A stretch of DNA of 39,934 bases from Ww85 sp963745765 (GTDB lineage: Bacteria; Desulfobacterota; Desulfobulbia; Desulfobulbales; Desulfocapsaceae). The position numbers were made by a program, and so were the translations under genes. Shown here piece by piece: positions 19,393 to 28,341 of the stretch (positions within the stretch are counted from its first letter, which is position 1; each line of letters opens with the position of its first letter). The stretch is taken from the NCBI GenBank assembly GCA_963745765.1, contig CAVUYQ010000004.1:1-39934 (forward strand), in the 5' to 3' direction. Under the pieces are notes generated by a model. That model was not told where the DNA came from, did no database searches, and saw only the letters and a list, made by a program, of their open reading frames with translations.

Positions 19393-19546
19393 TCATCCCT
19401 GACGAATAAAAAAAGAAATAAAATCAGCCAATCCATCATACATAGGTTAATCATTTTAACACCAGATCAAGTCGCTATTCGTTCCGCCAGGGAGCGGCCA
19501 TGACCACAGCATGAGGTTACCTTGAATTGTATCGTGCAGAATTTTC

Positions 19547-19581
19547 TTGACAGGCTTCTGATGTGTGATATATCAGATATC
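19547..19581 (+). promoter_or_regulatory. Promoter/operator of the taurine operon (copy A of a 35-bp shared element)
   Basis: A perfect -35 (TTGACA, 19547-19552), 16-nt spacer and TATATC -10, about 90 nt before xsc. Overlapping the -10 is a dyad TCTGAT-N9-ATCAGA (19557-19577) containing the palindrome TGATATATCA. The same 35 positions occur, with 30 identities, on the minus strand at 31665-31631 in front of the semialdehyde dehydrogenase gene. A GntR/FCD regulator encoded at 24369 is the obvious candidate ligand (inference). Confidence 0.7.
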
Positions 19582-19666
19582 TATAAGGTGTACTTTCATC
19601 TGTTTAACGACTACTGGTACGAATCCCTGGAATGGCAGGTAAAATCATAGATCATGGAGGTTCAAA

Positions 19667-21455
19667 ATGACTACAATGAAAATGACCACTGAAGAAGCCT
19701 TTATAAAAGTTCTTCAAATGCACGGAATTGACAATGCTTTTGGTATTATCGGCTCTGCAATGATGCCGATCTCGGACCTGTTTCCACAGGCAGGGATCAC
19801 CTTCTGGGACGGTGCGCATGAATGTAACGCTGGTATGATGGCTGACGGTTTTTCACGAGCTTCCGGCAAGATGTCGATGATTGTCGCCCAGAACGGCCCT
19901 GGTATAACCAATTTTGTTACGCCGGTGAAAACCGCGTACTGGAACCACACCCCGTTGCTCCTGGTTACTCCTCAGGCGGCAAACAAGACCATTGGTCAGG
20001 GCGGCTTCCAGGAAGTAGAACAGATGGCCGTCTTCAAGGACATGGTCGCCTACCAGGAAGAGGTTCGCGACCCGTCGCGAATTGCAGAGGTCCTTAACCG
20101 CGTCATTATGAAGGCCAAACGCGCTTCCGCCCCGGCCCAGATCAATGTCCCGCGTGACCTCTGGAACCAGGTGATCGAGATCGAACTGCCGGCGATTGTT
20201 GATTTCGAGCTTCCCGTCAGGAGGCGAGGTTGCTGTAGCCCGGGCGGCTGAGCTGCTGGCCAAAGCAAAGTTTCCGGTGATCCTGAACGGTGCCGGTGTC
20301 GTCCTCGGCAACGCAACAAAAGAATCGATGAAGCTGGCCGAGCGGCTGGAGGCCCCGGTCTGTTGCGGTTATCAGCACAATGACGCCTTTCCGGGCAGCC
20401 ACCCGCTGTCAGTTGGCCCCTTGGGCTACAATGGTTCAAAAGCCGCGATGGAGCTGATTGCCAAAGCAGACGTGGTCCTGGCTCTTGGTACCCGGCTGAA
20501 TCCTTTTTCCACCCTGCCCGGCTACGGCATCGATTACTGGCCAAAAGATGCAGCTATCATCCAGGTTGAAATCAATCCCGACCGCATCGGCCTGACAAAG
20601 CCGGTCACCGTGGGTATTGTCGGTGATGCCAAGAAAGTAGCGGCCGCCATCCTGCAACAGCTTCCTGCGACAGCAGGTGAGGCCGGCCGTAAAGAGCGCA
20701 AAGCGCTGATCGCCACGACCAAATCAGCATGGGAAGCCGAACTGGCGACGATGGATCATGAAGAAGACGATCAGGGAACGACCTGGAATGAGCGGGCACG
20801 CTCCCGCGAACCGGAAAAAATTTCTTCGCGCATGGCCTGGCGTGCCATTATGAAAGTGTTACCGAAAGAGGCAATTATTTCATCTGATATCGGCAATGCC
20901 TGTGCGATTGGGAATGCCTATCCGACTTTCGAGAAAAGCCGGAAATATCTCGCTCCCGGCCTGTTCGGTCCGTGCGGCTATGGCTTTCCGTCTATCTGTG
21001 GTGCAAAAGTTGCGCAACCCGATGTTCCTGTGGTCGGTTTTGCCGGCGATGGGGCATTTGGTATCTCGATGAACGAAATGACCGCCTGTGGCCGGGATAA
21101 CTGGCCCGCGATCACCATGGTTATCTTCCGGAACTACCAGTGGGGAGCAGAGAAACGCAACACCACCTTATGGTTTGACGACAATTTTGTCGGAACAGAA
21201 CTGGATCAGCAGGTTTCCTACGCCGCCATTGCCAGGGCATGTGGCGTCGAGGGTGTTCAGACAACCTCGATGGACGATTTAACCGAGAAACTGGGAACAG
21301 CCATCAAGGCCCAGATGGAAGAGGGTAAAACCACCTTCATCGAGGTTCTGCTGAACCAGGAATTAGGTGAACCCTTCCGTCGTGACGCCATGAGAAAGCC
21401 GGTTCCCGTTGCAGGTGTCGACCCGGCCGACATGCGCTCGCAGACGGGTGTCTGA
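19667..21455 (+). CDS. xsc: Sulfoacetaldehyde acetyltransferase (Xsc), frame broken near 20214
   Basis: Thiamine-diphosphate enzyme that splits sulfoacetaldehyde with phosphate into acetyl phosphate and sulfite. The first frame runs from an ATG with GGAGG 6 nt upstream and has the conserved glutamate in DGAHECNAGMMADGF (about E52). The second frame continues with GGEVAVARAAELLAKAKFPV and carries the ThDP/Mg motif GFAGDGAFGIS plus FRNYQWGAEKRN. As given, the frame changes by one base at the CCC run 20213-20215; removing one C gives a continuous 595-residue protein of normal Xsc length (DFELP then SGGEV). Both halves are otherwise well conserved, so a consensus error is likelier than a dead gene. 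Sulfite released could serve as respiratory electron acceptor. Confidence 0.9.
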
Positions 21456-21610
21456 GGTGCCCACTGCAGGTGAAATGATCGCACCGGGTGAAGAAAGGGT
21501 ATCCTGAGAGCATCCTGAACCGGGCGCACTCCGGCAGCTCCTGACCGATAATCCATCTCAGAAGCAGGCTGAAACACAACCCAGTTTTTACCGTTATTTT
21601 TTCGATATAG

Positions 21611-21644
21611 TGCGATTCCTGCAGCATCTGCTGCAGGAATCGCA
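21611..21644. promoter_or_regulatory. Perfect 16-bp inverted repeat between xsc and tpa
   Basis: TGCGATTCCTGCAGCA, a 2-nt spacer, then its exact complement. On the plus strand it is followed by TTGG, not a T-tract, so it is a poor terminator for xsc. It ends 33 nt before the tpa start and could be an mRNA stability or processing hairpin or an operator. Confidence 0.6.
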
Positions 21645-21677
21645 TTGGAACCAGGAAAAATTCATGAGGGAATTCCT

Positions 21678-23075
21678 ATGACAACAACAAATTGGCTCGA
21701 ATACGATACCGAAGAGATGGTTGAGGCAGACAAGGATTGTCTCTGGCATCACCTCAAACCCCATAAGCTTTTTGACCTTAAGGAACAGATGGTCATCGTA
21801 GAAGGCAAAGGCCTGATGGTGAAAGACATCAGGGGAAATGAGTACCTTGATGCAACCTCAGGCGGGGTCTGGAGCGTCATGGTGGGGTATGGCCGGGATT
21901 CCATCGCTGATGCAGTCTGCGCTCAGATGAAGAAAATGCCCTATTTTGCCGGTGCTTACGGTACGATACCAGCCATTAAATTTGCCCAGAAACTGCTTGA
22001 GAAGCTGCCGCGACTAGACAAGGTATACTTTTCCAATTCAGGTTCTGAAGCCAATGAAAAAGCCTATAAAATTATTCGACAGGCCTCCCACATCAGTCCG
22101 GAGCGGAAGGGTAAATATAAAATAATGTACCGGGACCGTGACTATCACGGAACGACCATTGGCGCAATGAGTTCCTCCGGGCAGATTCTGCGGAAACAGG
22201 ATTTTGGTCCGTATGTCGAAGGTTTTGTCGAAATCCCCCATTGTTGCTGCTATCGATGCCCGTTCGACAAGACCTATGGCCAGTGTGATATCGAATGCGC
22301 CAGAAAGGTTGAGGACATTATCCTGAAAGAGGGTCCTGATACCATTGGCGGCCTGATTGTAGAACCCATTACGGCAGGCGGCGGTATTTTAAAACCGGTG
22401 CAGGAATATTATCCGATTCTCCAGGATATCTGCAGGAAATACGATATATGGCTGGTCTTTGATGAGGTTGTCTGCGGATTTGGCCGAACCGGCAAATTCT
22501 GGGGGCATGAGCACTACGATGTTGACCCGGATATCGTCACCATGGCAAAAGGGTTGGCCAGTTCATACGAGGCATTGTCAGCAACCGTGGTGAAACAGAA
22601 GGTCTATGACATATTTTTAAATGATCTTGCGAACCCTGACGCCCGTTTCAACTTCTTCAGAGACGTCAGCACGTACGGCGGATGCACCGCTCCGACGACC
22701 GCTGCCCTGGAAAGCACCCGAATCATAGAGGAAGAAAATCTTGTTGAAAACAGCAGGGTGGTAGGCGAGTACCTCCTTGATAAACTTAAGGAATTAGTGC
22801 GCTATGACGTTGTTGGTGAAGTTAGAGGCCAGGGGCTTTTCTGCGGCATTGAGTTCGTCACCGATAAAACGACAAAGGAACCGGTTACCGAGGCCCAGAT
22901 GGCCACATTGATGGCAAATGTACTTGGCCAGGGGGTTATTGTCGGTCGAACCAATGCAAGCTTTCACGGTCTCAACAACGTTATGAACTTTGCTCCGTGT
23001 CTGATAATCACTAAAGAACAGGTTGATACTATTGTTTCTGCGGTGGCTTTTGCCATTGAGAAAACATTTAAATAG
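21678..23075 (+). CDS. tpa: Taurine-pyruvate aminotransferase
   Basis: Class III (fold-type I) PLP enzyme moving the amino group of taurine to pyruvate, giving sulfoacetaldehyde and alanine; cytosolic. 465 residues from the ATG at 21678, chosen because GAGGG lies 7 nt upstream. SGSEANE (about 121-127) binds PLP phosphate, D262 in VFDEV contacts the ring nitrogen, and K291 in TMAKGLASSYEALS is the Schiff-base lysine. A four-cysteine segment CYRCPFDKTYGQC...C (about 191-207) is characteristic of Tpa-like enzymes. The assignment rests on resemblance to Bilophila/Desulforhopalus-type Tpa and on its place between xsc and ald. Confidence 0.92.
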   Translation: MTTTNWLEYDTEEMVEADKDCLWHHLKPHKLFDLKEQMVIVEGKGLMVKDIRGNEYLDATSGGVWSVMVGYGRDSIADAVCAQMKKMPYFAGAYGTIPAIKFAQKLLEKLPRLDKVYFSNSGSEANEKAYKIIRQASHISPERKGKYKIMYRDRDYHGTTIGAMSSSGQILRKQDFGPYVEGFVEIPHCCCYRCPFDKTYGQCDIECARKVEDIILKEGPDTIGGLIVEPITAGGGILKPVQEYYPILQDICRKYDIWLVFDEVVCGFGRTGKFWGHEHYDVDPDIVTMAKGLASSYEALSATVVKQKVYDIFLNDLANPDARFNFFRDVSTYGGCTAPTTAALESTRIIEEENLVENSRVVGEYLLDKLKELVRYDVVGEVRGQGLFCGIEFVTDKTTKEPVTEAQMATLMANVLGQGVIVGRTNASFHGLNNVMNFAPCLIITKEQVDTIVSAVAFAIEKTFK

Positions 23076-23093
23076 CAAGCAGGAGGAATGGTA

Positions 23094-24206
23094 ATGATTG
23101 TTGGAATACTTAAGGAAATCAAGGTTGCTGAGAAGCGTGTGAGTATGACACCTGCTGGTGTCATTTCGATGATTCACAATGGACATGATGTTCTCGTTGA
23201 AAAAGCAGCCGGCACCGGAGCCGGATATCCTGATGCCGACTATCGTGCGGCTGGAGCTACTATTGTTGACACCCCTGCTGAAATCTATCTGAAATCAGAC
23301 ATGGTCATGCACGTTAAAGAGCCGCAGCCATCTGAATATGGTATGATCAGGGAAGATCAGATTGTATTCACCTATCTGCACCTGGCTGCAGATGAACAGC
23401 AGACGCAAGCTCTTATTAAGAGCAAAGCCGTCGCAATTGCCTACGAAACCATCGAAAAGGACAACGGGTCGCTGCCGCTGCTCGTACCCATGAGCGAAGT
23501 GGCCGGACGCATGGCAACACAGGAAGCTGCCAAATACATTGAAATGCCCCAGGGCGGCATGGGTATTCTGCTCGGCGGGGTGACTGGCGTTGCACCGGGA
23601 ACCGTTGTTGTCATTGGTGGCGGGGTAGTCGGCATCAACGCTGCGAAGATGGCCTGTGGCCTCGGGGCAAAAGTGTATGTCCTCGACACGAATCTCGAAA
23701 GACTCGCTTACCTTGACGATGTAATGCCGGCCAACTGTTTCCCGGTAATGTCTAATGCAACCGTTCTCAGAGAGCTGGTAAAAGAGGCTGATGTTGTTAT
23801 CGGTGCCGTTCTGGTGGCAGGTACCAAAGCACCGAAACTTCTCACCAGGGATATGCTCAAGGAGATGAAGAAAGGCTCTGTCATCGTTGATGTTGCCATC
23901 GATCAGGGTGGCTGTTTTGAAACCTCACGGCCAACAACACACGATGACCCGTGTTTTGAAGTCGACGGAGTAATCCATTATTGTGTTGCCAACATGCCGG
24001 GAGCCGTTGCCAAAACGTCCGCCCTTGCCCTGACCAACGCAACGCTTCCCTATGCCTTGCAGATTGCCAATAAGGGCTGGAAAAAGGCAATGCAGGAAAA
24101 TAAGGAGATCAAACGTGGTGCCAATGTCGTGAAAGGCAAGGTAACCTATAAAGCAGTTGCCGAGGCCTTTGATCTCGGCTATACCCCTATTGACGAATTT
24201 TTGTAG
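23094..24206 (+). CDS. ald: Alanine dehydrogenase
   Basis: NAD-dependent oxidative deamination of L-alanine to pyruvate and ammonia, regenerating the amino acceptor used by Tpa. 370 residues from the ATG at 23094, which has AGGAGG 7 nt upstream; the ATG at 23088 is too close to that site. Catalytic residues of the family are visible: R15 in EKRVSMTP, K75 in HVKEPQ, H96 in TYLHLAAD, and the NAD-binding VVVIGGGVVGINAAKMA (about 171-187), with the late Asp in VDVAIDQGG. It follows tpa by 18 nt, so the two are cotranscribed. Confidence 0.95.
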   Translation: MIVGILKEIKVAEKRVSMTPAGVISMIHNGHDVLVEKAAGTGAGYPDADYRAAGATIVDTPAEIYLKSDMVMHVKEPQPSEYGMIREDQIVFTYLHLAADEQQTQALIKSKAVAIAYETIEKDNGSLPLLVPMSEVAGRMATQEAAKYIEMPQGGMGILLGGVTGVAPGTVVVIGGGVVGINAAKMACGLGAKVYVLDTNLERLAYLDDVMPANCFPVMSNATVLRELVKEADVVIGAVLVAGTKAPKLLTRDMLKEMKKGSVIVDVAIDQGGCFETSRPTTHDDPCFEVDGVIHYCVANMPGAVAKTSALALTNATLPYALQIANKGWKKAMQENKEIKRGANVVKGKVTYKAVAEAFDLGYTPIDEFL

Positions 24207-24231
24207 GTTATAGGAATCAGAATACCCTGGG

Positions 24232-24262
24232 AGAGTGGCTTGAATATTCAAGCCACTCTTTA
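24232..24262 (+). terminator. Terminator after ald
   Basis: A perfect 28-nt palindrome with 14-nt arms (AGAGTGGCTTGAAT and its complement) 25 nt after the ald stop, followed by TTTATAC. The T-tract is short; the hairpin could also limit read-through into the regulator gene. Confidence 0.65.
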
Positions 24263-24368
24263 TACGTTCCTACTGTTTGAGGGAGTCCACCTGCGATCAG
24301 GCCAGGATTAGTCAGGTTATCGACAAGGATGAATAGAGCTTTTCTCAGAAATAAAAAGGCACATTACC

Positions 24369-25034
24369 ATGGATGGTGAACTGCAATTTACATCTCTCAG
24401 TGAACAGGTATACGCCTATTTACGCAGACAGATGAACCAGGGCAACATAGAACCGGGTTCAACCATCAATATCGGTGAAATTGCCAAGCATTTGGGCATC
24501 AGCAAGACCCCTCTCAGGGACGCACTGATTCATCTGGAACTGGAGGGCTTTGTTGAGATTCTCCCAAGAAGAGGCGTCCGGGTAAATAAACTCCATATCA
24601 AGGATGTTAAAAATGCCTACGATGCTATCGGACTTATCGAAGCATTCATCGTAACGAGTTGCTTTGATAAAATTGAAGCGACCCATATCCAGCAGCTTGA
24701 GGAGCTTAACGAGATAATGATATCCGACATAAAAAAGGATGATTTTTCCAGGCTCTTCCATACCAACCTGCAGTTTCACAGTGTCTATCTCGACATATCA
24801 GAAAATGAACCGTTAAAAAAGTTCATCCTGCCAATTAAGCATCGTCTCTACGATTTTCCCAGGCAGAATTATATAAGCGCATGGGAATTGAATAATTGTG
24901 AAGAGCACCGGCAATTTATCGACAACCTGAAACGGGGCAAAGGAGAAAGTGCGGCGAGAATCCTTCAAGATATTCACTGGTCTTTCGAGTATCAGAAGGA
25001 CTTTATTTATCAATTCTATGGTGCCAAGAGATAA
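24369..25034 (+). CDS. GntR-family regulator with FCD ligand domain
   Basis: 221-residue transcription factor of the FadR group. The N-terminal winged helix-turn-helix spans about 8-75, with INIGEIAKHLGISKTPLRDAL as the recognition unit and GFVEILPRRGVRV as the wing. The C-terminal FCD domain is all-helical and keeps candidate metal/ligand residues (H in NLQFHSVYLD, H in CEEHRQFID, H in LQDIHWSFEY). FCD regulators commonly sense small carboxylates or amino acids. Given its position after ald it probably controls the taurine genes and, through the repeated 35-bp element, the minus-strand transport block as well (inference). No clear ribosome site is seen in front of its ATG. Confidence 0.9.
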   Translation: MDGELQFTSLSEQVYAYLRRQMNQGNIEPGSTINIGEIAKHLGISKTPLRDALIHLELEGFVEILPRRGVRVNKLHIKDVKNAYDAIGLIEAFIVTSCFDKIEATHIQQLEELNEIMISDIKKDDFSRLFHTNLQFHSVYLDISENEPLKKFILPIKHRLYDFPRQNYISAWELNNCEEHRQFIDNLKRGKGESAARILQDIHWSFEYQKDFIYQFYGAKR

Positions 25035-25171
25035 CGACGGCTCACTCTTCTTTCCTGGAGGACTGAAAAAGCCACCCAAAAAGCTCTATCCCGCGACAAA
25101 CACCTCCATCGGCACCATTTTCAGCCGGGTACGTCCACGCCGCATAAAAACCAGGCCCCATCGCCCCATTA

Positions 25172-26366
25172 TTGAGGTTATCATTGGCAGCACTAACGGG
25201 ACAACCCCAGCCAGCAAACGCTGATACCTCGCGGACGCTGTATCATGGTTGTGGAAGCATCAATGCCATCGGGAACATCACGAAACTTTGCAAAGCGCGG
25301 AAGGTTTTATTGGTAACGGGGAAACACTCTTTTGAAGGCTGTGGGGCAGCGGCCGCTTTTAACCGCCATTTAAACACGTTGGACATCGTGCGATTCAGTG
25401 ATTTTGAGGTAAACCCCCGATTCGAAGATGCTCTCCGGGGTGTTGCCCTGTTAGATTGGCACAAGCCCGATTTGGTTATTGCTGTGGGCGGAGGCAGCGT
25501 TATCGATATGGGAAAGGTGATCACCATTCTCTCGGCCCAACCGGGGGATGATTACCAGACCATCGTGGAAAAACACATCCATTACCTGCAAAGGAACGCC
25601 GCTTGTAGCCATCCCCACGACTTCAGGCAGCGGCAGCGAAGCTACCCATTTTGCCGTGATCTACATTGACGGGAAGAAATTTTCTCTGGCTCACCAGTTC
25701 ATGTTACCCGGTTACACCATAATAGATCCCGAATTGACCTACCGAACGGGGCCATACCAGACTGCCGTCAGCGGTATGGACGCCCTGTGCCAGGCGGTGG
25801 AGTCTTATTGGTCGGTTAACTCAACGGAACAAAGCAGGGAATTTGCCTCGGAGGCTGTCAGGACCATCCTGGTGGCACTGGAGGATGCCGTTCTTGTCAA
25901 CAGCCGGAAGGCAAAGCAGAAAATGGCTCATGCTGCGCATTATGCCGGCAAGGCTATCAATATCACGAAAACAACAGCTCCCCATGCCTTGTCATACACG
26001 CTGACATCCCGTTATTCCATCCCCCACGGTCACGCGGCCGCACTCATGCTCGGGAAATTTTTCCTGATCAATGAATCACACGGTGAGGCACTTATTGATC
26101 GACGTGGAGCAGCGTTTTTCTCGGAAATCCTTAGCTCAGTATACCGGATGTTTGGCTGCAGCGATGCACGGTCATGCACTGAATTATGGTATCAACGCAT
26201 GAAAACCATAGGCCTGGAAACGGATCTTAAACGGTTCGGGATTGTGGAACAAAGTGACTATGACGAGATCATGGATACGGTAAATCCGGAACGGCTGAGC
26301 AATCATCCCGTTCATCTGACACGGGCCCTATTTGGCCGTTTTTTCAAGGCCGACAAGGAAGCGTAA
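25172..26366 (+). CDS. Iron-dependent alcohol dehydrogenase (phospho/sulfoacetaldehyde reductase type), frame broken near 25591
   Basis: NAD(P)-linked type III alcohol dehydrogenase. The nucleotide loop is VGGGSVIDMGK in the first frame; the second continues GTPLVAIPTTSGSGSEATHFAV, then GMDALCQAVESYWS, APHALSY and IPHGHAAAL. The wording resembles reductases acting on phosphonoacetaldehyde, the phosphonate analogue of sulfoacetaldehyde. The usual DAxxHAxE metal motif reads DALCQAVE, so one His is Gln. Removing one A from the run 25590-25592 joins the halves (HYLQ then GTPLV). The N-terminus is uncertain: only TTG codons without a ribosome site are available, so up to about 10 residues or another shift may be missing. 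In this setting it could reduce sulfoacetaldehyde to isethionate. Confidence 0.75.
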
Positions 26367-26440
26367 TCATTTCAACAGGGGTTCAGTGAATGACGGTGAG
26401 AAGAGTGAAAGCAACTGTCTTTCAACCCTGCTGACAAGCA

Positions 26441-26484
26441 AAGGCGCGTCTACCCCGTCCAGGATGGAAGAGCAGACGCGCCTT
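26441..26484. terminator. Hairpin between convergent adh and dctP genes
   Basis: An 11-bp perfect stem AAGGCGCGTCT/AGACGCGCCTT with a 22-nt loop between two convergent stop codons. T-tracts are weak on both sides; it probably acts as a bidirectional terminator. Confidence 0.6.
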
Positions 26485-26527
26485 CAGGTACAAACCGAAG
26501 AATAATCTATTTAGTTTTCATGGCTGT

Positions 26528-27583
26528 TTACATCTCACCAATGTCCTGCAGGAACTCTTTCCACAATTCAACTCCCTTGGCAGAACGTTCTGATTTTTCT
26601 GCAACCTGTGGCCATACTTCTGCAATTGCCTTTGCACGCATTCTTTTTACTTCCTCATCAGACATATAGATAACCTCGCCGCCAGCCTTCTTGAGAATCG
26701 CCAAGGCCTCTTCGACACCTGCGTAATGCATACGGCTGGTTTCAAAGTAGACGGGTTCGAATATGGCGTTGATGCGGTCTCGCTGCCACTGGTTCAGGGC
26801 CTTCCACTTATCGAGGTTGACATATATTTCCTGATGCTGGGAAGGACACCAACCGGGCATAATTGCATATTTAATTACTTCCTGAAACGCCATATCATCA
26901 ATTCCTCCGGTATCCCAGTAAGTACCGTCAATGGTACCCAGCTTAATGGCGGTGTAGATGTCTCCGCCACCCATCGCGACAGGTGCGCCGCCCATGGCTG
27001 CATGGAAGAGGGCATGGGGTCCGCCGGCTCTCATTTTCTTGCCGGACAGGTCTTCCCATTTGTGTACCGGGAAATTGGTGAACATGGCGTTGGGACCCTG
27101 ACTCGACCAGCCAACCCACTGAAGATTCCGATCATTTGCTGCTGCCTGCACAAGATCGCCTATCCGGTATTTTGGATCGCCAAACATTGCTGCCCAGGAA
27201 TCACGCCAGTTGTCCGCACCCATTGCCATACCAAAAGCCAGCATGCCTTCGGGCATATCGCCGCCATAAACCGTCGCCCAGCCGGCATACACATCAAGCA
27301 TTCCTGCCGCAGTCGCACCAAATGCCTCCGATCCACTGGTAATGGCACCTGCCGGCTGCAGCTCAAATTTCACAGTACCCTCGGTGGCCTCTTCGACAGC
27401 CTTTATCCAGGGTAAAACCCCATTTGCCCAACCGGCGTCGGATGAATCAAAGCACGGCTGGAATACCCACGTCGTCACTTTGTCCGGTTTCTCATTGTCA
27501 CCCGCAGCAAAGACGGACGCCGGTGCCGCGATCATACTCAAAACGAATACTACGGCAATAAATTCAACCAATTTCTTTTTCAT
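26528..27583 (-). CDS. TRAP transporter substrate-binding protein (DctP family)
   Basis: Periplasmic solute receptor of a tripartite ATP-independent transporter, 351 aa. Signal peptide: KKK, then a hydrophobic stretch and a cleavage site near SVFAAGD (about residue 27). The family's carboxylate-binding arginine lies in GKKMRAGGPHAL; aromatic residues such as WSSQGPNAMF and GTYWDTGG probably line the pocket. A strong ribosome site (GGAGGAG) precedes the ATG. It is the last gene of the block mmsA-like, dctM, dctQ, dctP; the order M-Q-P is less common than P-Q-M. Taurine or a related anionic omega-amino acid or sulfonate is the likely cargo by context only. Confidence 0.9.
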   Translation of the reverse strand: MKKKLVEFIAVVFVLSMIAAPASVFAAGDNEKPDKVTTWVFQPCFDSSDAGWANGVLPWIKAVEEATEGTVKFELQPAGAITSGSEAFGATAAGMLDVYAGWATVYGGDMPEGMLAFGMAMGADNWRDSWAAMFGDPKYRIGDLVQAAANDRNLQWVGWSSQGPNAMFTNFPVHKWEDLSGKKMRAGGPHALFHAAMGGAPVAMGGGDIYTAIKLGTIDGTYWDTGGIDDMAFQEVIKYAIMPGWCPSQHQEIYVNLDKWKALNQWQRDRINAIFEPVYFETSRMHYAGVEEALAILKKAGGEVIYMSDEEVKRMRAKAIAEVWPQVAEKSERSAKGVELWKEFLQDIGEM

Positions 27584-27699
27584 TGCGTTCTCCTCCTGGT
27601 GCTCTTCAGTTTGTCTTTAGTAAAGGATGCAGTAAAACCAACCACCTCATTACCTGGATTCCACTCAACACTACAACGGCTCACACTACATCTACCTGT

Positions 27700-28227
27700 T
27701 TACACCTCCGCTACTGAACTTTTATTTTCACCTGTTATGATGGTGATCACATCATTGACAAGTTTTCTCAGCACCACCAACAGCATAATAAAACCGGATA
27801 TGGGTATACATGCCTTCAGAGGATAGAGCGGCATCGGAATGCTTGTTGGCGTCATCTGGTTTAATTTAACGGACAGCATCGCCGCTGTCGTTCCTTTCCA
27901 GATTAACACACTCAAAAAAAGAAACGTGTAGATAACCGTAATAATATCGCAAATTGCTTTTTTCCGTGGAGAAAAATTGGCATAAAAAAGGTCCAGCTTG
28001 ACAAAACTGTCGCTATTGAGGGCGTAGACGCCGCCCACACACGCCATTAGGACCATGGCAAACTGGACCGTTGTTGAAATCCACAAGGAGGGGGAGTTTA
28101 GGACATATCGCAGGAACACATCGGTGACGCCAAAGATCATACAGTAAAGCAGCAGGACCCAGCCAATTCTGCCCATCGCCTCGGCGATAAGATTAATGAC
28201 CCGTTCTGTCTTATGCCATAGCTTCAT
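27700..28227 (-). CDS. TRAP transporter small permease (DctQ family)
   Basis: 175 residues from the ATG at 28227, chosen because GGGAGG lies 6 nt upstream. Four hydrophobic helices: about 18-40, 50-68, 87-108 and 131-152, with the family phrase DVFLRYVLNSPSLW after the first. It joins DctM to form the membrane part of the Na+-driven importer. It lies 114 nt after dctM and 116 nt before dctP on the minus strand. Confidence 0.9.
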   Translation of the reverse strand: MKLWHKTERVINLIAEAMGRIGWVLLLYCMIFGVTDVFLRYVLNSPSLWISTTVQFAMVLMACVGGVYALNSDSFVKLDLFYANFSPRKKAICDIITVIYTFLFLSVLIWKGTTAAMLSVKLNQMTPTSIPMPLYPLKACIPISGFIMLLVVLRKLVNDVITIITGENKSSVAEV

Positions 28228-28341
28228 TTGCACCTCCCACCAATTATTTCCATTTATCTGGCGATAAAAAAATAGCTTAAAAGGACACTCTGTACCACTC
28301 AACTCACCATCTTCCCGAATTCCACCATAATATCCTGTTTC

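Noticed and set aside
19610..19650. Sigma-54 type promoter (TGGTACG...) before xsc
   Set aside because: The -12 GC is missing at the required spacing; a much better sigma-70 promoter lies at 19547.
26726..27415. 229-codon plus-strand ORF opposite the TRAP binding protein
   Set aside because: Antisense shadow; the minus-strand frame has a signal peptide and family motifs.
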